From NCBI GenBank assembly GCA_009767595.1, contig VSDK01001298.1, positions 1 to 64,000 of the forward strand: a DNA stretch of 64,000 nt. Reading direction: 5' to 3'. The notes below the pieces were generated by a model, which made no database searches, was not told the origin of the DNA, and saw nothing but the letters and a program-made list of their open reading frames with translations. The stretch comes from Symbiodinium kawagutii. Lineage: Eukaryota > Sar > Dinophyceae > Suessiales > Symbiodiniaceae. Made by a program: the position numbers and the translations under genes. Below, piece after piece: positions 42,157 to 52,329 of this stretch (positions within the stretch are counted from its first letter, which is position 1; each line of letters opens with the position of its first letter).

Positions 42157-42319
42157 GCAGGGCAAACCACAAACCAGATCCAAGCAGAAAGTGACAACTT
42201 TTGAGTAATTTCGGGAGTTGAATAGTGTGAATATGTCATTTTGTCAATATGTGTCAATGAAGATGTGTGCGTCCAAGCATGTCCCAGTGATTTTTGGGTC
42301 TCACAGTGCCAAGTCGAAG

Positions 42320-42523
42320 GTGCAGCCACCAGAAGTGCCAGCAGATGCCACTGCACCGCCATCCGCAGCCTTTGAATCTGCGGGGCGAAAAGGTCGGAAG
42401 CGAAAGAAGATGCAGCAGCAACTTAGCTGCAGAATGGCTGAGATCCTGACAGAGTCGACCAAAGTCACTGCTTGTGGGAGATTCAATGGAGATACTTTAA
42501 AATCAGGAACAGCTGGGACTTAA
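42320..42523 (+). CDS. Predicted second exon of the same gene
   Basis: Acceptor GTCGAAG before 42320, phase 0. It encodes V-Q-P-P-E-V-P-A-D-A-T-A-P-P-S-A-A-F-E-S, then G-R-K-G-R-K-R-K-K-M-Q-Q-Q and a short tail to a stop. Joined to 42019-42156 it makes a protein of about 110 residues. Confidence 0.45.
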   Translation: MQPPEVPADATAPPSAAFESAGRKGRKRKKMQQQLSCRMAEILTESTKVTACGRFNGDTLKSGTAGT

Positions 42524-42896
42524 TTATTGTCATCGACATGGGAATCCCAAGCTGACGAACCGTTCTCAATTCTCATTTTCGGTTGTGATGTTCCAAAATA
42601 TGTGCCCGACCCTGCATAGGTAGCCCATATGCTTCGGTATGGCCAAAAGAGTGTCCCCAAAGTTGTTGACGTCAGTATCCTTATGAAAAACATTGAAAAA
42701 CGCGATCACATTTAGACATTGGGGTTTACCAGGTTTATACAGGTTGATACCACCAGGAGTTGTTATTTTCCTTCTTTACGTATTCCCTAGACGGAATGAA
42801 CACTTCAGTCTCTACTCATATCTCAGCGATTCTTGGGATTCTCCAGGATTCTTGGTATCAGTTTCTGTGACAACTGGGGTATATAAAGTCGTCCAG

Positions 42897-42929
42897 CACA
42901 GAGACCTCTTCCGTTGTGTGGTTCGACAG
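42897..42929 (+). CDS. Predicted 11-codon exon
   Basis: Acceptor GTCGTCCAG before 42897, donor GTAGAC at 42930. It encodes H-R-D-L-F-R-C-V-V-R-Q. Confidence 0.3.
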
Positions 42930-43446
42930 GTAGACAGAGGTACAGTAGACACTTTGGAAGGGATCCATATAGGTCCATGTTGCTGACGGATGATCCATGC
43001 CTGGACCAGGGACAACATATAACAAGCAGTTTCATGTAGTTTCCAGCAAAATTAGTGAATAGTTGGGCATTCCATTGAGGAGAATCATTCTGTTAATTTG
43101 TTGGATCTTCCATAAGACGCAATCGACCCATACCTGCACGCCAAAGTTGGCAGATTTGCAAGGACTGCAGGACAACAAGAAGAGGGTGGAAAATCGAAAA
43201 TACCGAAGAAAGAGGAGGCCCAATATCGCGCACTTTTCCTCCTGTTTCCATTTCCTGTGTCCCTTCATTCCTGGATTCACTAGGATAGAGTTGGTTTGTG
43301 GGCGATCGTGTCCCCATGATCGATGGGTGCTGCGATTGATCTCTTGCCCAACGAGTGGGTGCCGTGGCCACCAGGTGGAGCAACATGGTGGCGACCGACA
43401 AGGCATGGCAGGAGGGCCCCCCTTAGAGTTTCCGAAGAGGTTCTAC

Positions 43447-43687
43447 CAGTGGTTCGACATAGTTCTAGGGGTTCTACAGTTTGGATCTGGTGATGGAAAG
43501 AGATAGAACAGCCCCTTGCAGGAGGGATTTTCCAACCTCCAACTGGGGTTGGTGGTTTCTTGAGACAGCTCTTGGTGGCAGGTCCTTTGCCCCTTGGGGC
43601 TGAGAAGACACTTCCTGGCGGCGTAACCATCAAGGCTGGTGCCAACTGTGGCTGGGGTTGTCCCATGGAGTCCGAGAGGGTGCCCAA
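43447..43687 (-). CDS. Predicted minus-strand exon, disordered with R-V-x-F-like site
   Basis: The minus frame reads V-T-P-P-G-S-V-F-S-A-P-R-G-K-G-P-A-T-K-S, then C-L-K-K-P, and S-I-S-F-H-H-Q-I-Q-T-V-E-P-L-E before a GTAGAA donor. The C-L-K-K-P plus S-x-S-F-x-x-x-I pattern recalls PP1-docking segments, an inference from pattern only. Plus-strand frames overlap and are open. Confidence 0.35.
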
Positions 43688-43838
43688 AAATGAGCCACTT
43701 AGGTGGATCCGGTTAGATCCCTATTATTTGGGGACAGCTGCGAACAGTTTCCAGCACTGCGGATGAGTTGGATTCTTGTTGGTTAGCTGTATTTTCATGG
43801 CTTATACTGATCCCATACTCCTGGTGGTAAAACCTCAG

Positions 43839-43916
43839 CTTCGGTCAAGTTTGGTCAGCAAGACCTGGTGGATGGTCATCCATGTGTTAGAACTGGGAGC
43901 CAACAACCCCACCCTG
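43839..43916 (+). CDS. Predicted exon, unknown product
   Basis: Acceptor AACCTCAG before 43839, donor GTGAGC at 43917. It has twenty-six codons in phase 0/0, L-R-S-S-L-V-S-K-T-W-W-M-V-I-H-V-L-E-L-G. Confidence 0.45.
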
Positions 43917-44571
43917 GTGAGCAAACCATGGCACATCATGGCCCACATGAAATGCCGGCATTGGGCCACTGGTCAAGTGTTCTACAGCTTGATCATCGAT
44001 GCTGCGAAATTCAAGTAGTTGTGATCAACTAGCCTTTGAAGCTAGGTCCTCAATGTAAGGTTGGTGAATAATTTTGGATAATTACCCGTAGGGATGAGTA
44101 ATGGTGGGTTGGTCATGAGTCAGTAAGAGTAAAAATACGTCAGTTGGTTTTTGAGTCCAGGTGGAAGTGCGACATTCTCTCATCAAATGATGCTTTCATT
44201 TGGTTTTCCCATGTTTTCCCTGAAACCTGGTACCCATGAATGTTTTACCGCCATTGTGCTGTTGGAGACAAGTCCATACAGAACCCCTATGACCCAGCCT
44301 TTGAACATATATTAAACTACGCAAATATATCATCCAAAGAAAGGCCTTGTGTTTGAACCAGCACAGTAACGGAGAGCTAAAACCCGGTAAAAAAAAACAA
44401 ATATATAAAACCCACAAGCGCCAGACGCCTATCGATTTGATTGGTTGCCTTTCCAAAGAGGGCACGCTTTGTTCCGGTGCTCCACAAGTTCATTTCCAGC
44501 CCATAGCCACCAATAGCATCAGCTGCCGGTTACCGTCCCAGTGTAAAGCCAGGTCTTAAGAGCTGCTCCAG

Positions 44572-44702
44572 CAGACGCGGTCATTGCCACCAAAGGCTGT
44601 GAGGTACGTTTGATCTACGAGGCGTGGCGTCGCACATCTGAGGGGCTTCATCCTGATGACTACCTTGATGCTGTTGAAGGTTCTGGTCATTTTCGGGGAT
44701 GA
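44572..44702 (+). CDS. Predicted terminal exon
   Basis: Acceptor TGCTCCAG before 44572, stop TGA at 44700. It encodes V-I-A-T-K-G-C-E-V-R-L-I-Y-E-A-W-R-R-T-S, then E-G-L-H-P-D-D-Y-L-D-A-V-E. A GA donor at the end is possible. No family recognised. Confidence 0.5.
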
Positions 44703-45100
44703 TTGATGCTGAGATGTTAGACATGTTCCAGATTGCAATTGAATTCTGGAGATCATTTACGGTACGAAGAAATAGCTACATGTGGGAGTTGCATGCACGC
44801 ATCAGTGTATGCCTAGGGTTGATAGCAGCATCGATGTTCGCAGCAATCGTCGTGAAGAAAGCTTGTTTCCCAGACCATTGGCTGTATTAATATTGTAGAT
44901 GTGCAGATACTGGTATGTGTATTGCAGGATGTCATGCGAAGTCGTGCAACAATGTAGGCATGCTATCATGTACCCATGTGATGGGAGATGCGAACATATG
45001 TAATGAAGAGATATCAGAAGTTTCATTTCAACATAGTGCTATGCACGTAGTTCACCCATTTGCCAAACTTCGAGCCCCAGCAAGTACCATGAGATCTCAG

Positions 45101-45314
45101 CCACAGCTCCCTTTGTGTCATCGATCTCCGGGGCAGAGCGACCCAGGGGCGCCTGGCAAAGAGCAACCGGCGCTTTGACAATGGTGAAATCGATTTTCTG
45201 CTTGGGGATGTCAGAACCTCAGATCTCTTGACTTCATTCATCAACTCCCAGAAAATGGTTCCAAGAAGTTGGCAGAAGAAAAGAAAGGGAACTGAACAGT
45301 TTGAGATGGTTTAG
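45101..45314 (+). CDS. Predicted terminal exon, well supported
   Basis: Acceptor GATCTCAG before 45101, stop TAG at 45312. It encodes V-I-D-L-R-G-R-A-T-Q-G-R-L-A-K-S-N-R-R-F and D-N-G-E-I-D-F-L-L-G-D-V-R-T-S-D-L-L, ending with a basic tail. Clearly coding-like, unknown function. Confidence 0.55.
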
Positions 45315-45448
45315 AGGTACCACAACAGATACCGCCACATTCATTTGGCTGTGTCAGAAATGCAGTTTGCTTTGATTTCCTACTCTACCCGATTCGGGAA
45401 TCATCCCAGTCCATCACGGAAGTTGGGAACAAAGCCTGCTCGGTCGGT

Positions 45449-45486
45449 TGCTTGCTTGCTTGCTTGCGTGCGTGCATGCTTGCTTG
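45449..45486. repeat. (GCTT)n microsatellite
   Basis: TTGCTTGCTTGCTTGCGTGC and variants. Confidence 0.85.
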
Positions 45487-45885
45487 TCAAATACCCAATG
45501 CCTGAAGAGCACATAAGCAACCAAGAACAAGGCAAGATGAAATGAGATGAATATCCTCCAACAATCAGCCATGACATGCCATGACTCTGAGTTCATCATT
45601 AGTCATTTGAAGATGGGTAGCCTTTGGTGAATCGCACATCAGGTCACTGGCATATCTATGCTGTCGGCTGCCAGCTTTGTGTGAAAGTTTTGTTGTGTAC
45701 TAGGAGGGTAAAGACTGTCAGATCCATTTAAAGCTACAGAAGCCTAACAAAAAGGAAGCCGCCTGCAACAACCATGCCAAAGACGGTAGAGCATGGTAGT
45801 AGTGATAGGATATTGTTGTGTAAGAGTTGCCTTTGGTAGAAGCTGCTGTGTGCTGAGAAGACCAGTAAAGGTACAGTAAATTAAG

Positions 45886-46254
45886 ATGAGAAAGACAACG
45901 AACATGATAGGAACAGGAAAGAAGATGAAATTGCAGAAAATGCAAGAAGATCAGATGATTGGGGTGGGCCAGAAATTGAGAACAAGCAAAACTTGCTCTC
46001 CAGAGAGAATTTACAGCCATACAGGGAAACAAAAGCGACAACAAGCAGTAAACAATTTCCGTCATGGCAAGCCGGAAGATTGTGAGTTCAACCATGCGAT
46101 AGCTCATCCCATCAGGGTTTTCCTTGGCAGCGACGGGTATGCCATGCTTCTTCTTTACTTGGAGTCAGAATCTAGCCATCGGATTATTGTTGAGATCATT
46201 CCAACCATTGAAGTCTGGCGGGTTTTACCATTTCAACTTCGGAGTTCCGACTAG
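45886..46254 (+). CDS. Open frame of 122 codons, basic N terminus
   Basis: It starts M-R-K-T-T-N-M-I-G-T-G-K-K-M-K and continues through F-L-G-S-D-G-Y-A-M-L-L-L-Y-L-E-S-E-S to I-V-E-I-I-P-T-I-E-V-W. The minus strand is also open but hydrophobic. It could be one gene or an exon entered at the CATCAG near 46114. Confidence 0.4.
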   Translation: MRKTTNMIGTGKKMKLQKMQEDQMIGVGQKLRTSKTCSPERIYSHTGKQKRQQAVNNFRHGKPEDCEFNHAIAHPIRVFLGSDGYAMLLLYLESESSHRIIVEIIPTIEVWRVLPFQLRSSD

Positions 46255-46349
46255 TTTTCATGATTCAACTTTCTGTGTTGATAAATCTAACAGTGAGCAG
46301 AGGAGGTTCGGGATCCAACTGCCTTTGGCACAGAAACTCGAGTCAACAG

Positions 46350-46484
46350 GATCAGGTCGAAGATTCCCCGGAACGCATGAGCATTAGCAAACAGTTCAGC
46401 AGTGACAACAACCCTGAAATGAGGGTCCTATCCGTGGCTGACCTACCAGTTATTAGCAGATTGAAGCAATCACCGCCCAGTTAA
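46350..46484 (+). CDS. Predicted terminal exon
   Basis: Acceptor AGTCAACAG before 46350, stop TAA at 46482. It has forty-four residues, D-Q-V-E-D-S-P-E-R-M-S-I-S-K-Q-F-S-S-D-N, ending V-I-S-R-L-K-Q-S-P-P-S. The preceding exon is probably the open frame G-F-Y-H-F-N-F-G-V-P-T-S-F-H-D-S near 46225-46345. Confidence 0.5.
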   Translation, partial: DQVEDSPERMSISKQFSSDNNPEMRVLSVADLPVISRLKQSPPS

Positions 46485-46792
46485 TTTTGTGCAGTCCCTT
46501 CCTGTGGGTGTCAAGTGTGTTCGGAAGGCATGCAACTTGGCAGCTTTTTGCCGGGTACAACTCCCGATAACAACCATCCAACCACGGCGTTTCACACTGC
46601 TCAGCACTTCTCACATGATGAATCACATAGCACGGAGCTGTTGCCCGCCCTTCACATGTATGACATGCTTCTGTATCCAGTCATTTTTCTTGGCAATTGA
46701 TTTTGAATTATTTTGAATTGCATTGTGCACTTTTCATGGTTCTTTGCATTGTTTGAATTCAAAATGTGACTTTTCTTGCCCTTTTTGTCCAG

Positions 46793-46964
46793 TTCTTTGT
46801 GGAGCTAAGGGCACGATGCTCCAGGGATTTGCCAAAGGGGTCAGCGGCATGGGAGTTGGCGAGAGACGACTCATTCACATCCCCTGGAAGTTGGGCTATG
46901 GCAAGAAAGGCTGGGCTGATCGGTTGTCGTGGAGTGACCTGCCAAATCCGATCAAGATGCATAA
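46793..46964 (+). CDS. Exon of an FKBP-type peptidyl-prolyl isomerase
   Basis: Acceptor CTTTTTGTCCAG before 46793, donor GTGAGG at 46965. The frame carries the central-to-C-terminal FKBP signature: M-L-Q-G-F-A-K-G-V-S-G-M-G-V-G-E-R-R-L-I, then I-P-W-K-L-G-Y-G-K-K-G. The family catalyses prolyl cis-trans isomerisation. Substrate and location cannot be told from one exon. The rest of the domain must lie in other exons; the following 24 residues do not match the usual last strand. Confidence 0.75.
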
Positions 46965-47033
46965 GTGAGGTGCCCAGTGCAAGGGCACCCACACCATATC
47001 AATTGATATCAATTGATCATGTCACATTAGAAG

Positions 47034-47092
47034 TATCATCATTTTGCTTCGGTGCACCTGATCAAGGGTCTCCTTCCAAACCCAGATCTGAG
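47034..47092 (+). CDS. Predicted short exon after the FKBP exon
   Basis: Acceptor CATTAGAAG before 47034, donor GTAGGT at 47093. It encodes Y-H-H-F-A-S-V-H-L-I-K-G-L-L-P-N-P-D-L. Phase to the FKBP exon does not match directly. Confidence 0.35.
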
Positions 47093-47258
47093 GTAGGTGG
47101 TTGCAGTTTCAACCACCTGCCTATTCAGGGGTGATATTCCATTCATTTGGTCAGAATGCAGAGTCCTCAGCAGACGTGCTCAACGTTTCGATAGGGTAAC
47201 TGTGTAAGGAAAGCAGCAGCTGCACAATGGCCAGTTGCTATGCGACTCTCCTGTGCAG

Positions 47259-47383
47259 GTAAAAGACCTAAGATCCCTCCGATGAGCGATTTAGACTTCG
47301 ATGCCTCCTTGACCTTTTGTGGAGTCGACTGGAAGGAACGAGGCTCTCGTTCAGATGCTGGGCAGAGGATCCCAAGTTCTTAG
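47259..47383 (+). CDS. Predicted terminal exon
   Basis: Acceptor CTCCTGTGCAG before 47259, stop TAG at 47381. It encodes K-R-P-K-I-P-P-M-S-D-L-D-F-D-A-S-L-T-F-C, then G-V-D-W-K-E-R-G-S-R-S-D-A-G. Confidence 0.5.
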
Positions 47384-47493
47384 TTGAAACTGGACGCCGC
47401 TATGGATGGCAGTGAGTCAAAGCTAGTGAAGCTAATGATATTATTAGTGATATAGAGTGTGCTAGTGATATAAAGTGCTTATGATGTTTACAG

Positions 47494-47772
47494 ATGGGTA
47501 TTGCGGCTTCACTCTTCACAAACATGTTCTCCGCTCAATTGCATCCAAGGAAATGTCAAACAAGCGACGAGAAGCTGCAAAGCGCAGGGGCAAAAAGCCC
47601 CGACCCACATGATTGGAGCTTGAAAAAGTGCATCGCACCAGCTTTGACAGTGCTACTTGTAGGTGTTTTTCATTGGTCGAACCGCGATTTCTGCACTGCG
47701 GCTAGCAAGCAAATCAACCAGTCGTTGGGGCAGTTTGAAAAATTTGAGCCGCCCAGGTATACAATTCGATAA
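47494..47772 (+). CDS. Open frame, possibly a start exon
   Basis: ATG follows a GTTTACAG. It begins M-G-I-A-A-S-L-F-T-N-M-F-S-A-Q, with a glycine at position 2 suitable for myristoylation, then polar sequence and a hydrophobic stretch. ARF-family starts look similar, but no P-loop follows. Confidence 0.3.
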   Translation: MGIAASLFTNMFSAQLHPRKCQTSDEKLQSAGAKSPDPHDWSLKKCIAPALTVLLVGVFHWSNRDFCTAASKQINQSLGQFEKFEPPRYTIR

Positions 47773-48107
47773 GATTTTCACATTTGATCCGACCATTCCA
47801 CATTTGGTTTCGCCAGCAGATCTGGATTACTGTAGGTTCACTGGGTTTAACAGTGCAATCTTGGCCGCTGCTAGATATAAGATGATATAAGGCCGGTGCA
47901 TGGCTTGTAGAACTCAACTTTTAACTTCTCGAGGGGCCATACTGCAGATGGCCCTGACAAAGTCCCTTCTGTCTAGCGACAGGCATCAACAGTATGCAAA
48001 GAAATGCCTCCAAAATGTGACGATGACAGCAATGTTGACAGTAGGCTTCCGTCCACATGTTGAAGCTTCTCTCTTTTGAATGTCTCAGCAGCACTCCGAA
48101 GGAACTT

Positions 48108-48359
48108 TCAAACCTTTACTTTTGACATTTTGAGACCATCTTTTGGATCACAATTTCTTTGGAATGCTCGCAAATGCCACGAAATCGTTTGTAACTTTCT
48201 AGATTTGAAGGCAGCGCGCCCAAGTTCGCCACTCACCAAGTTGATGTACCGTGCAAAATTGAGACGTCCAAATTTGGTCGTGGGTTCACTTCTTAGCAGG
48301 CATTTGGTGGTGACCATATAAAACAACGTTGCTTGCAGCAAACGTTCCAGATCATCCAC
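48108..48359 (-). CDS. Small minus-strand frame, unknown
   Basis: Eighty-three codons from ATG: M-D-D-L-E-R-L-L-Q-A-T-L-F-Y-M-V-T-T-K-C, ending with basic residues. It may be a retroelement relic, as it lies where repeat-rich DNA begins. Confidence 0.3.
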   Translation of the reverse strand: MDDLERLLQATLFYMVTTKCLLRSEPTTKFGRLNFARYINLVSGELGRAAFKSRKLQTISWHLRAFQRNCDPKDGLKMSKVKV

Positions 48360-48561
48360 CGTTTCGGTGGCTGACCTGCCTCCGGAGGAAACAATGGCAA
48401 ATTGTTGCTAGAGTCATACTTGGTATCCATTTGCAAAGCGCATGCGCTTGCCAATCCGAGCAGTTGACAATTGCACGTGCCAGTTTGCACACTGTTTCAT
48501 GTAGAAGTCGGACCAAACAGGAACCTTGTATAAGTTCAATGCATAGTCAACCCGCGTTTTC

Positions 48562-49910
48562 ATGCGTTCCATTGTCGTTTGTCAGCTTTCTCGGTCCACC
48601 GGTGACAGCCAGCCAGAGCTCACAGCATGTGACGCTGCAATGCATCCAATTTCGGTACCTGGGTTTTCCAAACATTGGCAGGACCAGGTTTTCAAACCAA
48701 GGGCACATCACGCTGGCCCGTATAAAGCAGCGACAAAGAAAGACTGCAGCAGGAAGGGGGAGCGAAGAAAGAAAAAAACACGTGTTGATCTGACGTTCCA
48801 AGAGGCCCCACGACCACCACAGCGACATCCGCAAACAAAAAAGTTGGCAAACCATCCTGAAATTCAAGCTTGACATGCAGGGTTTCCATCTTGCGTTTCC
48901 TGTCGCACATTGCCCACCACAAAACGGCTGTGAGCAGACTGGGGCTCAGAACGGGTCCAAACTCTGGCACCCATGGGGTCCATATTCACCTTAGTAGCAT
49001 CTTGGGAGTTCCCAACACAGATTTGCCCAAACAAGATGGTTTGGGGAGATGTCTTTTGCAAAGTTTGCCAAAAGCTCCATCATCCCTTTAATCTGTCAAC
49101 TTTTGACACTGAATGCAGGCGTTTGGTTTCACAATGTTCTTGGGACGACAATGGTGATGATATGGATATGGCAATGACATGGGCGCAACTTTGAACTGCC
49201 ATGCGGGCATATGTGTTTGGGATTTTTCAATGCATTTCGTCATCGAAACTAGCGTGAGGCATGCCAAATAGGGATCGTGAGGCGAAGACACGTGTCAAAC
49301 CCATTTCTTAGGTTTTTCTTTGAGATGGGCCATGCCAAAGCAAAGTGTTGCCGAAAACAGCGACCTTCTGCCGTTGGATCGGATTGACTTTTGCCGCCAT
49401 GGAACAGCGTTTGCTTCAACGTTTTTTCAAAATTAAGGTGTTTGACTGCGACGCCGCAAGGCGTCGGCACACTGGGACGGCAATTGGCAAAAGTGCTTCC
49501 ACCAAGAAAACTTTCAAAACGCGAAACAGCAGGCACGGTCAAATTTTTCTTGCCAACCACCATTGCCGAGCAACTGCGACCAAGTGCGGTCGCAAATGGC
49601 AAGGAAATCTTCGAAGTTGTCCTTGCAATACTTTCATTGTCTGCAAGACAACCATGGCCAGGCCAAGCCACCAAAATTAAAAGAAACACCATGTCGACCT
49701 GAAAGTTTACAGCCAACCGATTGCCATGGTAAATTTCAAACTGCCGGCCGTTCTGGAAAGAAGCTGGCAACATATTTCCCCAATTTCTACGACTATAATG
49801 CCGCAGTGCGAGGCCAACAGATTACACCCGAAGATATGATGAAAATGCCAATTGGGGCGTTGCAATTGGTTTCATGCCACAGACAGCTCCATGTCGGAAA
49901 TTTCAGCTGA
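48562..49910 (+). pseudogene. Run of coding-like fragments in shifting frames
   Basis: Segments at 48562-48873, 48973-49194, 49391-49702 and 49563-49910 are polar and coding-like in different frames without splice signals. Examples are F-C-K-V-C-Q-K-L-H-H-P-F-N, L-P-P-R-K-L-S-K-R-E-T-A-G and P-E-D-M-M-K-M-P-I-G. It fits a decayed retroelement ORF or pseudogene; identity unknown. Confidence 0.3.
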
Positions 49911-49919
49911 AGATTGGTT

Positions 49920-50980
49920 CGGCCCCCGCGTACGGGGTAGACTGATGTAGATTTTTGTTTTTAGCAATGTCACAACTGATGTAGCATGGTATTGGTGGCT
50001 GCTGCACATTGGTTCCGTTTAGAGTGAACAGGACGTTGCTGCGTTTTGGACATGGCGGTTGGGTTGGGTCGAAGAACTATGATGTTTCCCAGGTTCTTTA
50101 TTTTCTCGGCAAACCGCTGCATGATTGACGAGAAGAGTGAGGGTGACCCGTATGTCTCATTGGGCGGCCTAGTCCGGCACTAATGAACAAAAACGAAACA
50201 AAATGTACTGCACATGTGAATGTACGATAAAAAACCCCGTGCCAATTCTTGCGAAAAAAATCTAGAAATCAAGGACTTTGGAAGGATGCCATTTTCCAAA
50301 ACGGTCATGGTTTCGAAAAAAAATATTGAGAAATGTCCTTGAAAAGCGTGGGTTCATGTTGCAAACCAAATCTGGTTCCAGCCTACAGTACCTTACATAC
50401 AAATCTATTGACCCCAAGTCACATACAATCTGGTTTGTATAGATTTTTTTTTGCAAAAATTATTGATGTTGGGAATGGCATTTTGTAACAAGGGCGGTTT
50501 AAGAGTTCCTATGGGACCGGCGACCTCCATTTTGTAGGAGGCAGGCATTGGTGCACGACATGATTCTCTGAAGTGCACTTTGTAGGAGGCAGATTTGAAC
50601 CAAGAAAAAATCGATCATTGACTGTTCGAGCATTCCAATTTTGGAGAACACCTATGTGTAAGAAAACATTCTGTAGGATTTTGCACGACAAAACTCCTGT
50701 CAACCATGATTGAAGAACAGAAGTGGGAAACTACGTATTTGTGAAAAAAACATCCTTGGATGGGACCACACTTTGTACCAGATGGAGTTGGGAATGGCCA
50801 AAGCGTACTTATAGTTTTTTCTGTTCCAGGATCACTAGTTTCATTGTAGTTTGAACGTCTATCAGTCAGTTCCCATCAATTTGTACAGTAGGCAAAATCG
50901 ATTGACTTGGCTTTGACTTTACGCTTGCATGTCCGGAGGCAAGCCCCTTCGGGGCGTAGGCAAGGAGAGACAAAAGCATC
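49920..50980. other. No supported gene
   Basis: AT-rich DNA with scattered GTAGGAGGCAG repeats (50534 and 50583). Nothing coding recognised. Confidence 0.4.
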
Positions 50981-51009
50981 AATTTGTGGAACAAAATTTC
51001 ACAAAACCA

Positions 51010-51489
51010 TCACAAAGCTGCATCCAAAAGGATTGGTCCTGAGCGAGAACATGCCACTCTCCCAATTCTTGAAATCGCATATAAGCCATCATGTCGTGGG
51101 TACTCCGCTTTACGTACTCCTGTTGGATTCCAAGCCAGTACTCGCTGCACCCACCTCTTCAAAGGCAAATTGGCGACATGCATCGCTAACCTCCAGTGTT
51201 GTGTGAGGCATTGTTCTGACCAAATTTTCAACCCGTGTTGTTTTGCAAGTGCAGCTTCCCCACCGTTCCAACGATGAAGAATATCGTGCCAAGGCGCATT
51301 CCAATCAACGAAAAATGGCGGCCCGACGATCTGCCGCAGCAGTTTGCGAAAAAACAACGTCCAGCTTGTACAAGTCACCCGTCTGAATTGTGGAACATCC
51401 ATCCCATGGTCATGTGGCAGGACCCGACTGCGTTCTTGGTTGTTCCTGCCAATGATTGCATGTGGCTGTCCGTGGTGTGGATGACACAT
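51010..51489 (-). pseudogene. LINE ORF2 C-terminal fragment (minus strand)
   Basis: The open minus frame contains L-K-I-W-S-E-Q-C-L-T-Q-H-W-R-L-A-M-H-V-A and R-W-V-Q-R-V-L-A-W-N-P-T-G. This resembles the region after the RT in the LINE copies at 55.9-57.7 kb and, from memory, in dinoflagellate LINEs. No RT motif remains. Confidence 0.5.
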
Positions 51490-51675
51490 GACACCCTTAC
51501 CCTACTTTCATGAATGTATTTTTTGTTTTTGCCCAAATTTTTTTCGGCACAAAACATGTCCGAGACGCGAAATTCCGTTTGAGACTTCATGTTGCGCGTC
51601 AGGTTTTTAGAAATGCCAATTGCTTTGTGCAGCCGTTTTTTCAATTTTTTACTTGGCATGAACCCCGCCATAACA

Positions 51676-51955
51676 TGACATGGTAGCATTTTATCTAGCA
51701 TATTTTTTTGGCATTCCACCTGGCATATTATTTAGGCATTCAATGTCGCATATTTTCCTGCATTGAGTTTCCCATAGTTTGTGGGATTCTATTTGGCATA
51801 GTTTGTGGCATTTTATCGCGAAATTTTTTGTGGCATGGCATTCATTTTCGCATATTTTCTTCTCTTCGACTTGGCATAATTTGCGACATTCTATCGGGCA
51901 TACCTTTTGCCATTCTATTTGGCGCGTTGTTTCGGCACTCTATTTGACGTATTTT
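51676..51955. repeat. Degenerate tandem repeat of TTTGGCATA/TTCTATTT units
   Basis: About ten loose units of 24-33 bp built on TGGCATATTTTTTGGCATTC; degenerate, so an old array. Confidence 0.65.
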
Positions 51956-51970
51956 TCTATTTCCATGATG

Positions 51971-52175
51971 TCCAGCGGTACTCACTGAAAGCAGGCACTG
52001 GCGGTTGGGATGCCTACCGTGTTCACTACGATCGGACATTGGCGGGTGAGGCTCGGCGGCACTCACTGACATCGGGCGTTGGCGGTCGAGGCCCCATTCC
52101 GCTCACTGACATCGGACATCGGGCATTGCCCGTTGAGTTCCTGCAGTGTTCACTAACATCGGACATTCGCAATTG
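51971..52175. repeat. About 42-bp tandem repeat, five imperfect copies
   Basis: Units begin CACTGACATCGGACATTGGC and continue GGTTGAGGC-type sequence, diverged between copies. Confidence 0.75.
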
Positions 52176-52183
52176 AGGCAACG

Positions 52184-52327
52184 AAGGACAAGGAAAGAAG
52201 GAGGGAAGGAAGGAAGGAAGGAAGGAAGGAAGGAAGGAAGGAAGGAAGGAAGGAAGGAAGGAAGGCAAGAAGGAAGGAAAAATGAAGGAGGGAACGAAAA
52301 GAGGGAAGAAAGGAAGGAAGGAAGGAA
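52184..52327. repeat. (AAGG)n microsatellite
   Basis: Long GGAA tetranucleotide run; Lys/Glu/Gly and Phe/Leu/Pro/Ser frames over it are artefacts. Confidence 0.95.
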
Positions 52328-52329
52328 CG

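Noticed and set aside
47494..47560. ARF-family GTPase start
   Set aside because: Only the myristoylation-like M-G start agrees; no G1-G3 motifs follow.
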